A DNA stretch of 64,000 nt from positions 13,020,001 through 13,084,000 of the forward strand of contig OU612068.1 in assembly GCA_914767715.1 (NCBI GenBank), written 5' to 3'. The stretch comes from Membranipora membranacea. Taxonomy: Eukaryota; Bryozoa; Gymnolaemata; Cheilostomatida; Membraniporidae. The translations under genes and the position numbers were made by a program. Of this stretch, positions 11,441 to 24,700 are shown piece after piece; the first letter of the stretch is position 1, and every line of letters begins with the position of its first letter. The notes beneath the pieces were generated by a model. The model did not search any database. It saw only the letters and a list, made by a program, of their open reading frames with translations, and was not told the origin of the DNA.

Positions 11441-11997
11441 CTGTGATCCATCACTGAAGGCATATAATCTCCACTAAGAACATGTTTTATTAGTGTTTGA
11501 ATAGAAAAGCGGACAGCGGCATTTAAATCTTACTTAGACACAAATTCAGGTCTTTTGAGGACCATCTGCCCGCCTTGAAACTTTAACCGCGAATATGTCC
11601 GCAATATTCAAAGATGTTGCTTCGGCCTATATTGGACAATGATTGATTTAATATAAAGAGTAAACACTGTGCCTATCATGAAAATAGTTAAATCACGCAT
11701 AAGAACTTACTATGATATATCCATTACCTATTTCCTACATGTACGGGCAGAAAGAGATTCTTCAAAATTATAAAAATAGGTGCTATATTACTTTGGTGAT
11801 CTTAGGCTTGTTCATGATAAATTGGGACTGTTCTTGAGAGGGACCGAGAGAGTCATATTGCTACTGCTACTGAATATCTCCTTTGCGATAATATGTTGTT
11901 TTATTGTAGTTGCAGCCAACTTCACCATTGAGACGCAGCATAAGTTTGATCCCGCCCCAAATAACTGACTGAGCAACGCATTTAGTGCTAAGGTTGG

Positions 11998-12039
11998 TAT
12001 AAAAGCGAACACTTTCAGATGTATTTGTCACACTCAGTT
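11998..12039 (+). promoter_or_regulatory. TATA-box core promoter of the intact FReD gene
   Basis: TATAAAAG at 11998-12005 stands 72-79 bp before the start codon at 12077. Initiator-like pyrimidine-CA sequences occur about 30-38 bp downstream (TTGTCACA, CACTCAGTTC at 12026-12040). The dead copy at 3084 has no matching TATA box at this distance. The position of transcription start is inferred. Confidence 0.65.
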
Positions 12040-12076
12040 CATAACTTGTTAGATCTCTACACACCTCAATCACACC

Positions 12077-13634
12077 ATGACTCTATTCAGAGCTGTGCGA
12101 ATGTGTGTCTTAGTATCGTTGACCATCGGCTCGATGAAGGCTCATGTGAGTATTTGTGCTGGCAGCAGGAGTTGTTTGTGACTGTGTCAAAGTTGCATAA
12201 GGCACCGAAATAACTATTATTTAAGTATATAATTATGATGCTCTTAGTGGTTCTCAATTGTTTTTCCACTGTAAGAAAAACTGAAAATACTGCAAAGCAG
12301 GTTTATCAAGTAACTTCCAATTCATTGGGGAAATCCATTCCAATTGTCTTCGTTGAACATTTATTATCATCATCGTTTAGAGCAAGATACAATCAAACAA
12401 GTGCTCTAAATCTGGTCTACGCAATTTACTTGTGTCAAATTTTATGTGGTTGAAGAACATAATCATGTCTCTGACTGATGTTAATTTTTTATTGTAGGAA
12501 TGGAACCCACGAGGCTATTGTCGCGATTATCACCAGTCTGGAAGAGAGCCGAAGACATGTTTAGATTATCTATGTGAGGGTTTAACTGTCAGCGGAATAT
12601 ATAATATCTACCCAACAGGATCAGCAAAGTTCTCTTTACCTGTCTACTGTGATCAGATTTCAGATGGCGGTGGTTGGACTGTGAGTAAAACAAAACAATT
12701 TGTTAATCTACTATGAAAATAGATAGCTAGTTCACATTGCATTTGATTCAGCTCAATATTTGCATTGATTGTCGTTCTATGAACGCAAGATTAGTGATTT
12801 TTAGTAAAAGCATTCTTTTTTTGCAGGTATTTCAGAGGAGAATGGATGGCTCTGTGAATTTCTACAGAAACTGGGCAAGCTATAAACTGGGTTTTGGTGC
12901 TCTAAACTCAGAACACTGGTTGGGCAATGAAAACCTGCATGTTCTGACGAACCTGTATCAATCCAATGAGCTGAGAGTTGAACTAGAGGCACAAAATAAT
13001 GAGAGGACATACGCTCACTATGGTAACTTCAGTGTAGCCCCAGAAGCGAATGGTTACAGACTCACTGCTACTAACTTTCTCGGTACTTCCTTAGCAGGTA
13101 AATTATGTTAAAACTCTGCTTATTCCATCGGAGATGTATTGTTCTTGCGCTGTTATATAGATTATAAAACTATATAATTGGAATCATTAAATGATTCATT
13201 TATACAGTTTCATAATCTAAAAGTCGGTAATCCGATAGACAGAACATGACAATATCAATTACCTCATGGTGACGACCTTTCACTTCCGAGCCAGTAATAA
13301 TCAGTGATTGTCAGATTTAGTGATATTGATTGCATTGTTTACACAATTGATCGGTTTGATTGCAGGAAATGCAATGGCAAGAAGCAATGGCATGCAATTC
13401 TCAACCGAAGACCGAGATCAGGATACACATGGGTCATCATGCTCCCAGATATTCAAGGGTGGCTGGTGGTACCAGGCATGCCATGATTCCAACCTTAATG
13501 GCCTCTATCTTAAAGGGCAACACGACTCATTTGCTAATGGTGTGAACTGGAGACAGTGGAAGGGGTATCACGAGTCCTTGACCTTCACAGAGATGAAATT
13601 CAGACCCGCTATTGTCCATCACGTATATGTATGA
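12077..13634 (+). CDS. Secreted fibrinogen-related domain lectin
   Basis: Four exons (12077-12145, 12498-12680, 12827-13097, 13366-13634) join in phase to a 263-residue protein. Residues 1 to about 22 form a signal peptide that fills exon 1. The rest is a fibrinogen C-terminal domain: TCLDYLCEG with two cysteines near residues 44 and 49, VYCD at 72-75, GGGWTVFQRRMDGSVNF across the exon 2/3 junction, the calcium-site acidic run STEDRDQD, then WWYQACHDSNLNG with its disulfide cysteine and ligand pocket, and FTEMKFRP at the end. There is no collagen or coiled-coil stem, so it resembles short ficolin/tachylectin-type proteins that bind acetylated sugars on microbes; that role is inferred. The start has A at -3 and a TATA box upstream. 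It is the only intact member of a local cluster of dead copies and relics. Confidence 0.95.
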
Positions 13635-13686
13635 ATTGACAAAAATTAATATTGAATGAAATTTATTATAGCTATATATGAAATTG

Positions 13687-13702
13687 AATAAAAGCAAATA
13701 AA
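13687..13702 (+). promoter_or_regulatory. Poly(A) signals of the FReD gene
   Basis: AATAAA at 13687-13692 and an overlapping AAATAAAA run a few bases on lie about 55 bp after the stop codon, a normal distance for a short 3' UTR. Confidence 0.7.
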
Positions 13703-13759
13703 ATGAGAGTGACTTTTTTTCGATTTTGCCCATGAATTGCTCTTTCCATCAATATTACC

Positions 13760-14310
13760 GAATCATGAGATTAACAGTTTAGTATTTCACAAACATCATT
13801 GTTTATTACTATTACTATCGGGTTTATCAAAAATCACTTAAACCCGATATCAGTTAATTGTCATAATATCTACTAGCACCACATCATTCTGGAAATGGAT
13901 TCTGTCTGGAATTAAAATGAATCAATTGCACCATGATCATGATCTCAGAGACCCTACCTGCTTCAAAGACATCACGAGGCAAAAATAGGCATGTGTATTA
14001 TAGCAGCCCAGGCCTGTCTGTTTTAGATCACAAGGCCAACAAGCTAGGAAACAGCCTCGGCAAGCAACCCCCAGGTTCTAGATAAACATGTTTTCATTTG
14101 AGGTTAGCTTCCTCCTCAAAACCGATATCAGATAGTGGTATATCATGACAGGCTTTGAAGTAGCAAATACTAGTAGCAATATGACATCATGAATATCATT
14201 TTCACAGACATCAGTTATTGTTAGTTGCTGAGTTCTAATGTAAGCAAGTTTTTTATCAAGACAACAACGTTGAACTGTCTTCTATTATTTTGGCTGGTGA
14301 AGAGAGGTTT
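13760..14310 (+). repeat. FReD-cluster flank module, copy 4
   Basis: The copy downstream of the intact gene. It matches copy 1 most closely (TAGCACCACATCATTCTGG near 13874, GCTAGGAAACAGCCTCGG near 14043, GGCTTTGAAGTAGCAAATAC near 14151-14170, and the ending AACGTTGAACTGTCTTCTATT near 14264). Confidence 0.82.
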
Positions 14311-14409
14311 TTAAATAAAATGCACAACTTAACGGTAAAATCAATGAAGAGGGAGTTCATTGGTTAAATCTATTATCTATTATTATATTTGAATGCAGAA
14401 ATAAACCAT

Positions 14410-14520
14410 CATGGAAGTCACGATTCATTTGCTTATGGGGTGAGCTGGATACAGTAGAAGGGGCATCATGAGTCACTTACTTTTACAGAGGTGAAATTCA
14501 GACCTGCTGTATCGAATAAT
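14410..14520 (+). pseudogene. FReD exon 4 relic downstream of the intact gene
   Basis: It reads as the last third of exon 4: HGSHDSFAYGVSW, then a stop in place of the next glutamine-tryptophan region, then KGHHESLTFTEVKFRPA. No exons 1 to 3 precede it. It is the counterpart of the relic at 5700-5800, about 0.8-1.2 kb downstream of each FReD copy. Confidence 0.88.
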
Positions 14521-14819
14521 TGATTTTATAAACAAATATTTTTGGGCGTATTGACATGTAAATTTATGTAATAAAGCTGTCAAATATATGAGGTATGATA
14601 TTCACAATAAAGATCATTGAATCTTTAAAGCAATCTTACACATGGTCAGATAAATTTGTCACCAGAGGTCAGGGATTAGTTAGGTCTAGCTGTAGTTAAT
14701 ATTCGCATGGGAAGAGGACTATAGGCAGTTCTCTGAATATCGACAGGTGTTGAAACTGAAAGTTATGAATTTTCTGCGTTTGCACTCAGGATAAGAAGTC
14801 AATTTTGCCATTGCAGTTT

Positions 14820-15090
14820 GATTTTGATCACAAAGCAACCAAACTAGGAAAATAAACAGTGACATTCTGGTTATAGATAAATACATGTCTTCCTTCGCAA
14901 GAGATATCGTTGTGCTAAGTGTTATGATAGCAGAATGTATATCAAATGACTTCAGCGTTGAAAGCTTGTGAAACTTGAACCTGAATATCTCGTTCACAGA
15001 CAGCACAATTTTACTGTTATTCTCGAATATTTTGATGTAAGCATAAACATTCTCGAGACAAGAAAGTTGAACCCTCTTAAACTATTTTAG
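14820..15090 (+). repeat. FReD-cluster flank module, copy 5 (highly diverged)
   Basis: A faint fifth copy is recognisable by order of words: AACTAGGAAAAT, TTATAGATAAATACATG, GAGATATCG, TTGATGTAAGCATAAAC, AAAGTTGAAC and TATTTTAGCTG match copy 4 in the same order. It follows the exon 4 relic directly, so an older unit ended here. Confidence 0.55.
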
Positions 15091-15138
15091 CTGCAAAAAA
15101 TTTCAGAAAATTACCGGTTAATCTGTGCATAGATAGTT

Positions 15139-16591
<1,453 letters not shown>

Positions 16592-19500
16592 TTAACAAAC
16601 CTTCACTTGTTCATATGTGTCAAAATCAGACGACACCTCCATCACATCATCAATGCAAGTGACTGGAAGTGGTTCTAGTATTTGGTGTGATGGGTCGCTT
16701 TGTCTGAATGACCGTTCATTGTTTATTTTGTAGAGATCGTTGTCCACCATGTTTAAATCAATCTGACTTCTGTTTACATGTGGTGAGGGCTTCTGGGCTT
16801 GAGACAGCAACTGGTTAGATAAAACGAGTTCTTCAGTCTCAGCCAACCTGCCTTCTACAGTAAAGCTGATGTCAGGGTTGATATGACTTTCGCTGAATCG
16901 TTTACCCTCTGTAATTCTTGGAACAGGTGCTTGCCTTATTTCCTCAACTGTCAAATCTACTTCTTGACTGTCATTATCGGCAGCCCTGATACAGAATTGA
17001 TCATAGTCTATACTTAGCCTTGACTCACTATACTGACTGCCCCTCTCTAACCCGCGCCCTCGGATCAAGTTTCCAAGTGCAGACAGTTTGAGCTTGATAG
17101 ATGATTTTGTAGTTGCCTTCTCTTGCCGAGCTGATGTCATACTAGAGATCCCGTGCCGGGCTGTACCAAGTTTGTCTTCATGATTTTTAAACAATGTCCA
17201 CGGTTGAGCATGTGACTACAAAAATCATCATATTAGAATTACAAATGACAAACTTTTGCACAATTATATCAATCTCATACACCTCAAAATATGTTTGTAA
17301 TAGGTCTCGTTGGTATTGTAACCATTGACATGTTTTTGTGATTAGTTACTTAACCCTTTATACGCCAGCTGGCATGCTTCAAATAATGAGATTCTTGGCC
17401 AACTAGCTAACATTCGCTCACACCCTCTTTACTTTAGCCCAAATAGGTGCTTGCTAACGTGCAATCACCCCAAACTAACCAAACTGTTTTCTTGTCTCAA
17501 TTTTACCTGGGTAGGATGGTTTGTAGTCGGTTGTTGAGATGTCACATCCTCACTGAAGGCTGTGTTGTCGTGACCTGCTTGTTTGACAGGTGGATGAGAA
17601 ATGCTCATTTTGCTGGCCATAAGATTTATTGAACTGAATGAGTGACCTCTACCGCTGTCATCAGTGATTAAAGACACTCCCGGAGAACTCTAAAAATATG
17701 ATTGTATTTATTTCTAACTTTTATTCAGGTGTCATTAATATTCCACCACTTTCATACATTATACTTCATGTTAGTCACGGTTTCATATCAATATAAGCTA
17801 GCATCAAAAGTTTCCCGACCAAATTTTTGTGTCTAGGAAGATTCTAATTAGGGTTCGGTGTGGAGAGTTTGTGGTTAAGGATATATATTATTCAAATGTT
17901 CTCAATCTAAATCAAACTCAGCAATTCAAAATTAGAATTAAAAAGCAAAGATGTTATCTGAGAGTGAAACTGATCATATGAGGTAAAAAAAGCTGCTTTA
18001 CTTTCTCATGTCAGATGATCTGTATGAGCTATGCTCCTGATGTACAAGAGGAGCCAATAACCAAAAACATATTGTGATTTTTGTTGATTACAATATTACG
18101 GTATGTTTGATCAAGGAGTATTTGTTGCTCCTTGGTTTGATTCATTATATTTTCTTTATGTTCTAACACTCAATCAATTATTGAGTATTGATTATTGTTA
18201 TCTAATTAGTTTAATTACAGATGTCTTCAATACTTACCGGCTTTTCATAACTCCTTTTGCTTGGTTTGCCAAAAATAATGTCCCTAAACAAAACAGAAAG
18301 CAGAATGTATGATAAATATCTACGCTAAATCAATATAACCAGTCTACCACTTGATTGATGGGTAAAGATAGCCTTGTCACGCAGCTACTTTTCTTGAAGC
18401 CGCTTGACAAGGCTAGGGTGGAGACGTTCAGAGGATGATGATAGAATGTACATTTTTTATGCCGCTTCAGCATGGCAGCGCCAAATAAATATTCAGTGCA
18501 ATATATCTTCCCAACGGATCGTTTGGTACCTGTATATTCTTGACAGAGGATTGCGCCGGCTGCTGGTAATACTATGGCTTCTCTCCACCCGCTGCACTGT
18601 CATGTTAGTCTTCTCTTGGCAGCGTCTTCTTTGAGCCTGTTTGTTACAGCAGATGATTATTCCCACAGTTAGAAACAACAGCACAATCAGACCAATGAGC
18701 ACACCTCCTATTATATAGGCGAGGACTGTAGGCGATAGCTGACGGGGTTTTTGGGTACTCTGAACTACGGCTTCTGTCATGGGGGCATCCGATATAGACA
18801 CTGGAAAAAAAGGACAGGCTATGTAGTCAGAATGAAGAATCAAAAGAAACAAGCAAAACTTTTGGCGTGAAAAGGTTCAATCTTCCAAAAAAAAACAATT
18901 GTTTTTAACGAACCACTTATTATATTGTTGCTAGTTCAAAAGAGACATTACCTCGTGAAACGGAGTGGAAGTACAAGATATTCGGTAAATAGTTTGTGAC
19001 GTATCTGAAAGACTGATCAACAGACGGATTTGCTTACAAGTCCAAAAAAAAATGTCACGAGGTGCCCCTGACTCGCATACATGGCTTCATTGAATAGTGA
19101 ATTGAAAAGATGATCTTCTTGCAAGGGTCTGTCAAATCAAGGAGTGAACTTTTGGTCAAACTGCCCAAGAGCATGTTAATAGCCTGAAAACCATACACTG
19201 CTCTATCAACTATCACATACTACTACAAGCTACATACCAAACATTAGTTTAAGTGCTTAGACTGTGTCAGTAGCTGGTAGTAGTATTTCATTATCAACCA
19301 CTTGGGAAATTGGTTGATAACAAAATGCTACTACCAGCTATACTGACACAGTCTTATCACTTAAACTTACCAAACATAAATTCTATACTGAGACTTCTGC
19401 TCAGCTTCAGAACGTGACCCTCACCTTTGTGAAATCCATGAATCTTTAGAGGAAGACAGTAAGTGGCAGAGCTGCTGGAGCACCTGATGTTCACCTGCAG

Positions 19501-21789
19501 GAGCAGGCCACTCGGATTAATGGCATCGCTACCGAAACTCTCAGCCAGTGGTGATAACTTCAAAATAAATTGTAAAAGTCATATAACGCAGGAAGTTGAG
19601 ACACACGAAAGAAGTTACACTTTGGTGTGGTTGCTGTATCACAATTCTCAGCATCCTTGAGTTACCAAATATTCCACACTGGGATATCTTCAAAATATTT
19701 AGTAGAATCAATAACAATACATTCTACTCTTTTTTTAAGTTTTTGTCAGAAGAACCAGGAGCAGACAACCCTAGTGAGTGGCATCGCTACCGAGACTCTC
19801 AGGAAGTGGTGATAACTTCAACATGATTGTAATAATCATGAGACAGAGCAAGTAAAAACAAGCTAGCTGGAGAAGTGATACTTAAGTCAGGCTGCAGCAT
19901 CTGATTCATGAACCTAGTAACCTGGTCTATCTGAGATTTACTGTACGTGTAATCAGGGATTTGTTTTATAATCAAGGTGAACTTATTTTCTCATTATTTA
20001 GCTGTTTTTGAGAATCACAAGAACAAGCTAAAATAAGCTCTATGGATTGTCAGTGCTTACCTTCAGAAAGGATTCACCAACATTCTCAGAATTAATTGTA
20101 AGATTTGGGAATGTTGATGCGGCTTTTGTGAACCCGTCCTCGCCATCAATCAAAACAGATGCGATTTTAGATTCACCCGAGCAAGTGTATGCTTCAACTG
20201 TATCTGCCATCCTTACTGAAAAAAATTCACATTTCTGTTTATCCTACCTTTCAATATTGAACAAAATCCTAAATCACATTGAGCATTAGTCCATCAATAG
20301 TTTTAAGGAAGCTTTCATTTTTCCAGCCATTCTACCGAATACAAAATGTAGCTATGTTTAACAGTGGGACTTTTAGCATTTTGGAATCATGAGTTGGCTT
20401 GTCAGTTGATCAATTAGTACCATCAGATACTCAGTTTAGATTACCTGGAAGGTTTGGGATGATTGCCATAGTTTTACGAGATACCAGTATAGTGAATACC
20501 CCTGATGATGACACACTTGTGGTGTTCAATGCTGAATAGTCTGCATCGCTGGTCTGAGATGACAGGGTCAAATCTGTGCAACCTATAATCAAATGGATAT
20601 GTATAATGTAATGTGCCGTGAGAGCTCAGGCCATTCTGTGTACAACACAGTAGTGAATATATACTATCAATCTATGACTCCACGATAACTTTCCGTACCT
20701 CTGGCAGCATAGTATAGCCCAATTGTTAGACTGATGAAAGATGTGGCTTCCTCTCAAGTCAAAACTCATGACAAGCACCTATTTCTACCTTACTAAAAAC
20801 CTACTCATATTATATCGAATAAAGAAGCTTTAAAATATACCATAATATGCCACTGTACTGAGATATATATTGAAGTTTATAGGCTAGACTTGAAGACAAG
20901 CTCATACTCAACTAAGTAGGTTATAGTTTTTGCTTCTATATCGCGACACAATACACACAATTTTCACTAACATCTCAAATGGATCAGCAATTTGCTCAGC
21001 CTGATATACCTGATATACCTGATATTTCCTGCACACAAGAGCGGTGTTTGATGGAGAATGTGGTTTGATTACCAGGACAGACACATTGGCACGAGCCTGG
21101 AACTACAGTCTCTGCTTTGTATAGCTCTGTACAAGTGTCTATCTCACAGTTATCTGTGTCTGTAAACCTTCAATGACAGGAAATATACGGCGTCAGGGAA
21201 GAAAAAACATTAACACTGACTGCTGACTGCTGACTATGGAATCAGCGTATTTAGGTGTTATTTGACCTCGGTTACTACCTATCCTTAGAGACAGACTAAT
21301 TTCAACAGCGCCTGATCATCAACTGGCTATCAGGCTGAATATGGCTGTGTTTATAAGTTTCAAATAGCTGGTGACTGATGGCACCTGCATAGTAGAATTT
21401 ATGGAATCAGCATGTTTGGATTCCATTCAATCCTGGTAACCACCTATCCTTGGAGTCAATCTAGTGGCAACAAATCTTCTGATCATCAACTGGCTATGAT
21501 CCTAAATTTGACAGCGCCTGTCAAGTTTCCATAGGCACATTTTCTTAAAAGCCGAACACATTTATGGCACTCACATATCTCCTGCTAGTTAAAATTCCGA
21601 TTTGCTTGTTTGCGTCTGTCTAAATGAAACACCCCTTTTTCCCGCCCTGAATAGGTGAGAAGAATAGGTAGAGTAGTGGTCTTACCTGTCCGGCTGCAGT
21701 CCGCTCATTCTCTGAATGACAATATCAGCTTCACATGCAGCCCAACATACACAGAATATCATACAAGCAAGGATACAACCACTCCTCAT
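16592..21789 (-). CDS. Unrecognised type I single-pass membrane protein
   Basis: Eight exons, read downward, join in phase to 602 residues: 21789-21686, 21167-21019, 20582-20445, 20215-20061, 19557-19371, 18800-18530, 17687-17507 and 17215-16592. Residues 1-21 are a signal peptide (MRSGCILACMIFCVCWAACE). The ectodomain (about 22-268) begins with a cysteine-rich part (DNCEIDTC, GSCQCVCPGN), followed by about 160 residues with NxS/T sites (LNTTS, FPNLTIN) and few cysteines, suggestive of beta-sandwich folds; this is a guess. One transmembrane helix lies at about 270-296, followed by CCNKQAQRRRC. The cytoplasmic tail, about 306 residues, is rich in Ser, Gln and acidic residues and has tyrosines (SIDYDQF, DTYEQV) but no known catalytic domain. 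I do not recognise the family. Exon 2 has tandem donors, exon 7 a tandem acceptor, and exon 5 ends at a transposon-made donor. Confidence 0.85.
19245..19367. mobile_element. 123-bp foldback/MITE inserted at a splice donor
   Basis: The element is almost entirely two inverted arms of about 56 bp; each starts AGTTTAAGTG and includes AGACTGTGTCAGTA, GCTGGTAGTAG and TTATCAACCA. It is flanked by a 10-bp direct repeat, TACCAAACAT, at 19235-19244 and 19368-19377. On the gene strand this repeat is ATGTTTG|GTA and spans the exon 5 donor of the membrane-protein gene. The element supplies AGT after the duplicated GTA, making the consensus donor GTAAGT. A 9-10 bp duplication suggests a Mutator-type element, which is an inference. 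Confidence 0.9.
19756..19841 (-). pseudogene. Partial duplicate of exon 5 with its acceptor
   Basis: Within intron 4 of the membrane-protein gene, this stretch copies the start of exon 5 and its acceptor (plus-strand words GGCATCGCTACCGA, ACTCTCAG, AGTGGTGATAACTTCAA). In the frame of exon 5 it reads LSPLPESLGSDATH and then a TAG stop. It has no matching donor, so it is probably a dead partial exon; inclusion would end the protein early. Confidence 0.8.
21001..21029 (-). promoter_or_regulatory. Tandem splice donors, exon 2 of membrane-protein gene
   Basis: On the gene strand exon 2 ends in a 9-bp repeat, TCAG|GTATATCAG|GTATAT. Donors after 21019 and after 21010 are both GTATAT and are 9 bp apart, so use of the second would add three residues without changing frame. 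The third repeat lacks GT after CAG. Confidence 0.7.
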
Positions 21790-24700
21790 TTTGCTATTTT
21801 ACGAATACATTAGTGGAAAGTGTCACAAAAAGCTGTCAGACAGTCTATCCAAAGAGCTAACGCCTTACGCTTGAATCACTGTCAACGCTAATGATGTTAA
21901 TGTTTGTCCTTGTCAATACAAATGATTCAACAGAATGCTATGCTGCTGCTGTTTTAATGTAATTAATTAATTATGCGCTGTCTCTACCTGTACATTGGAT
22001 TGTTCAATACAGCAGCTAATTCATACCGATATGTATTGATTGATACTGGATAGAACAGACTAAATCCCGTCTAAATTCTACCAAAAATCAATATTGAGCT
22101 GTTTTTCATGACTAAGGTTCTACAGGGATAAATTGGTAAACGAATGCAGTAGATTGAGTGCAAATATTGAGTTTTAATTTGAATATTCCATTTGATCTCA
22201 TGTGTGGAAAAGTGGAATAAGAAATGGTATTGACAAACAGTGTTCCTTTCAAACCCACCGATGTATTGAAAGGGTCATTATTTTAGGTTTTACGTAAGTA
22301 AAACTATTGAACGCAAGTTGAAAAGCATATCAGGCTCAATCAGTTTTGCAAGAATGAATACAGAGTATAAAATATCTATTAGCAAAATAATTATGTTACC
22401 GAATGTTTAAACAGTGTGATTACTCCCTGATTTCATCAGAAAAGGTTCCAACATCTGTGTGATGATCAATTAAAGAGTTGTCTCCTTCCCTTACGTGAGT
22501 AGACAAATCAAAATAAATTTGAATCATTTATATATTCGGTCAACGTTCTTCCCGCTTAGTGACAATACCTGTTTGGTTTTCAATTCCATTGATAAATGTG
22601 TGGTCCTTGGGCAACTTGGGTGGAGCTCATTGATAAAGTGCTGATTTTGTTATAATGCCTATACATACCTATAATGTGCAAGATCAGGCTTACCTAATTA
22701 GCATGTGAAATAGCCTGGCAATGGAGTCGTCTGTCTTATGGGGGAAGGAATCTCTTACAACACATTTAAAATTAATACCCTGTTCATTCTTATAGCCTCT
22801 ATATCAATATCGTTTTTTCTCAAAGGTTGGCTTTGTAGGTAGTGCTGAGGCTGAGCGTGGTCAAATGTGCTGATAAGGCCATCAGCAACTACTCTTTGAT
22901 GCCAGAGCAGGCAACTTGGTTTCAATATTTCTTTATAAAAGCGTAATGTTCGTGGTGAATAAATTCAAACTACCATGTCTAGTCGCAAACCCACACCATT
23001 GGATCGGTTGTCGGCTTTACATCTTAACTATCTGTATGAATAGTTGGCTGAGTATGCAAAACTCATGCAGAAATTTCAGGGCCCACCCAATAGTTGTGGG
23101 CCGTAATAACGACGCTAATTACAACAATTTACGCTGGTAATTTGCATTGAGTCATCCATCTAAATTCATATTAGCTATTTTCAAGAGTCATCACACTTGA
23201 TGGCAAATTGAGATCTATAATGCTGATACTATAATAATACCGCCTTATATTATTGATGGATGCTTGGAGTAGTGTGTCACACATGCTAGCAGCTGTCACT
23301 CGAAACTACCCCCAGGGAAAATTAGCTTATCCCAATATACTACCGCTATGACTGCCCTTGTAAACTAAAACATTCTGTTGTTAATATTAAATCAACTCCT
23401 TGCATTGCCTATCAAGACCATTAACAACTTGAGAAAATGAATAGGTTAACACTCACAGTCCATTTGAGATGGTTATCTCATGATTTCTCGATTGGCATGT
23501 GGTTACACAGATATTATATTAAGTCCTCAATAAAATAATTATCCGTTTGATTTGTGGATCAGGGTTAGAAATTAGCTGTTGGCTAAGTGACATTGCAGCA
23601 AGCTATTCTAATAATAATGTAGACCTAAGATAATAATAATGTTTTATTTAGGCTTGATTCTTGTGACACACGCTTGGCAGCGTCAGCACCTGCTGTCTTT
23701 GTCATCTGAGATATTCCACAATTATTCAGACAATCAAAAGTTATCCAACAGTATTATTCTGCTTTTAAAGCTCCTTAAATCGGCAATCACTGTTGATAAA
23801 ATTCATCATTATATTCATCTAATACACATAATTACAATAATATTCTGAGGTAATTTTACATAATTATAAGATATTGAAGAAGTGTCAGAAGCTTCAAACA
23901 AGGGTTGCTTAAATTTAAAAAAGAAAAGCAGTCTCTGATTAATTACACTTTGGTCTGAGCCTGAAGTAATCAGAAGTGTGTACTATAATCTCCAATTTCC
24001 TAAGTGAAACCCTATCACCTCTCTTGTACTAAAGTACTCTGCTAAATTGGTGAAATATACTTGTCTCTAACTAGATAATTAACAACAACAAACCCATTGT
24101 GAAATCTGACCGGGGTCGATGCCTCAACTCAGCTGCTTTGTTTATTTATGCATATTGTTGTTTTCTCACCTTTGGGCCAGCTATAAAAATTAAGAAGAGC
24201 AAAGTCGGCATTTAATCATATTGATATGAAATGAGACTGCAGGGGGATGAGAGCAATGATCATAACAATATATCACATTCTTGTGGTACTCAGCCTTTGT
24301 CATGAGTACACCCGCATCTCTATATTTTGTAAATTTGATATTTTTAATTGTCAGCAATTTAACTGCTATCAAAACACCACAACCTTTTCCTGCATAAAAA
24401 GGATGATGAACTACGGCCTGAGATGACCCAGTAAGCTGTCAGCTTTTAGGTTCTCATATTTCATTTTACAATGCATTAGATTCAAAGCAAATAGTGATGC
24501 CTCGTCAGGTATAAGTGGCAGCTCTCGTGGGAATCAGAGATTGTTATGAGTCAGCGACCTGATGCAAATTAGTGTTAAATTTGTCGCAAGCTTTCCTGGC
24601 AGGCTGGACAGTTTATTGACTATTGCAGTGTTTTCTTATTACCAATCCTGCTACTGCTACTGTTTTCAAGTTCAACTCTATCAACTGTTGTTTATTAGCT

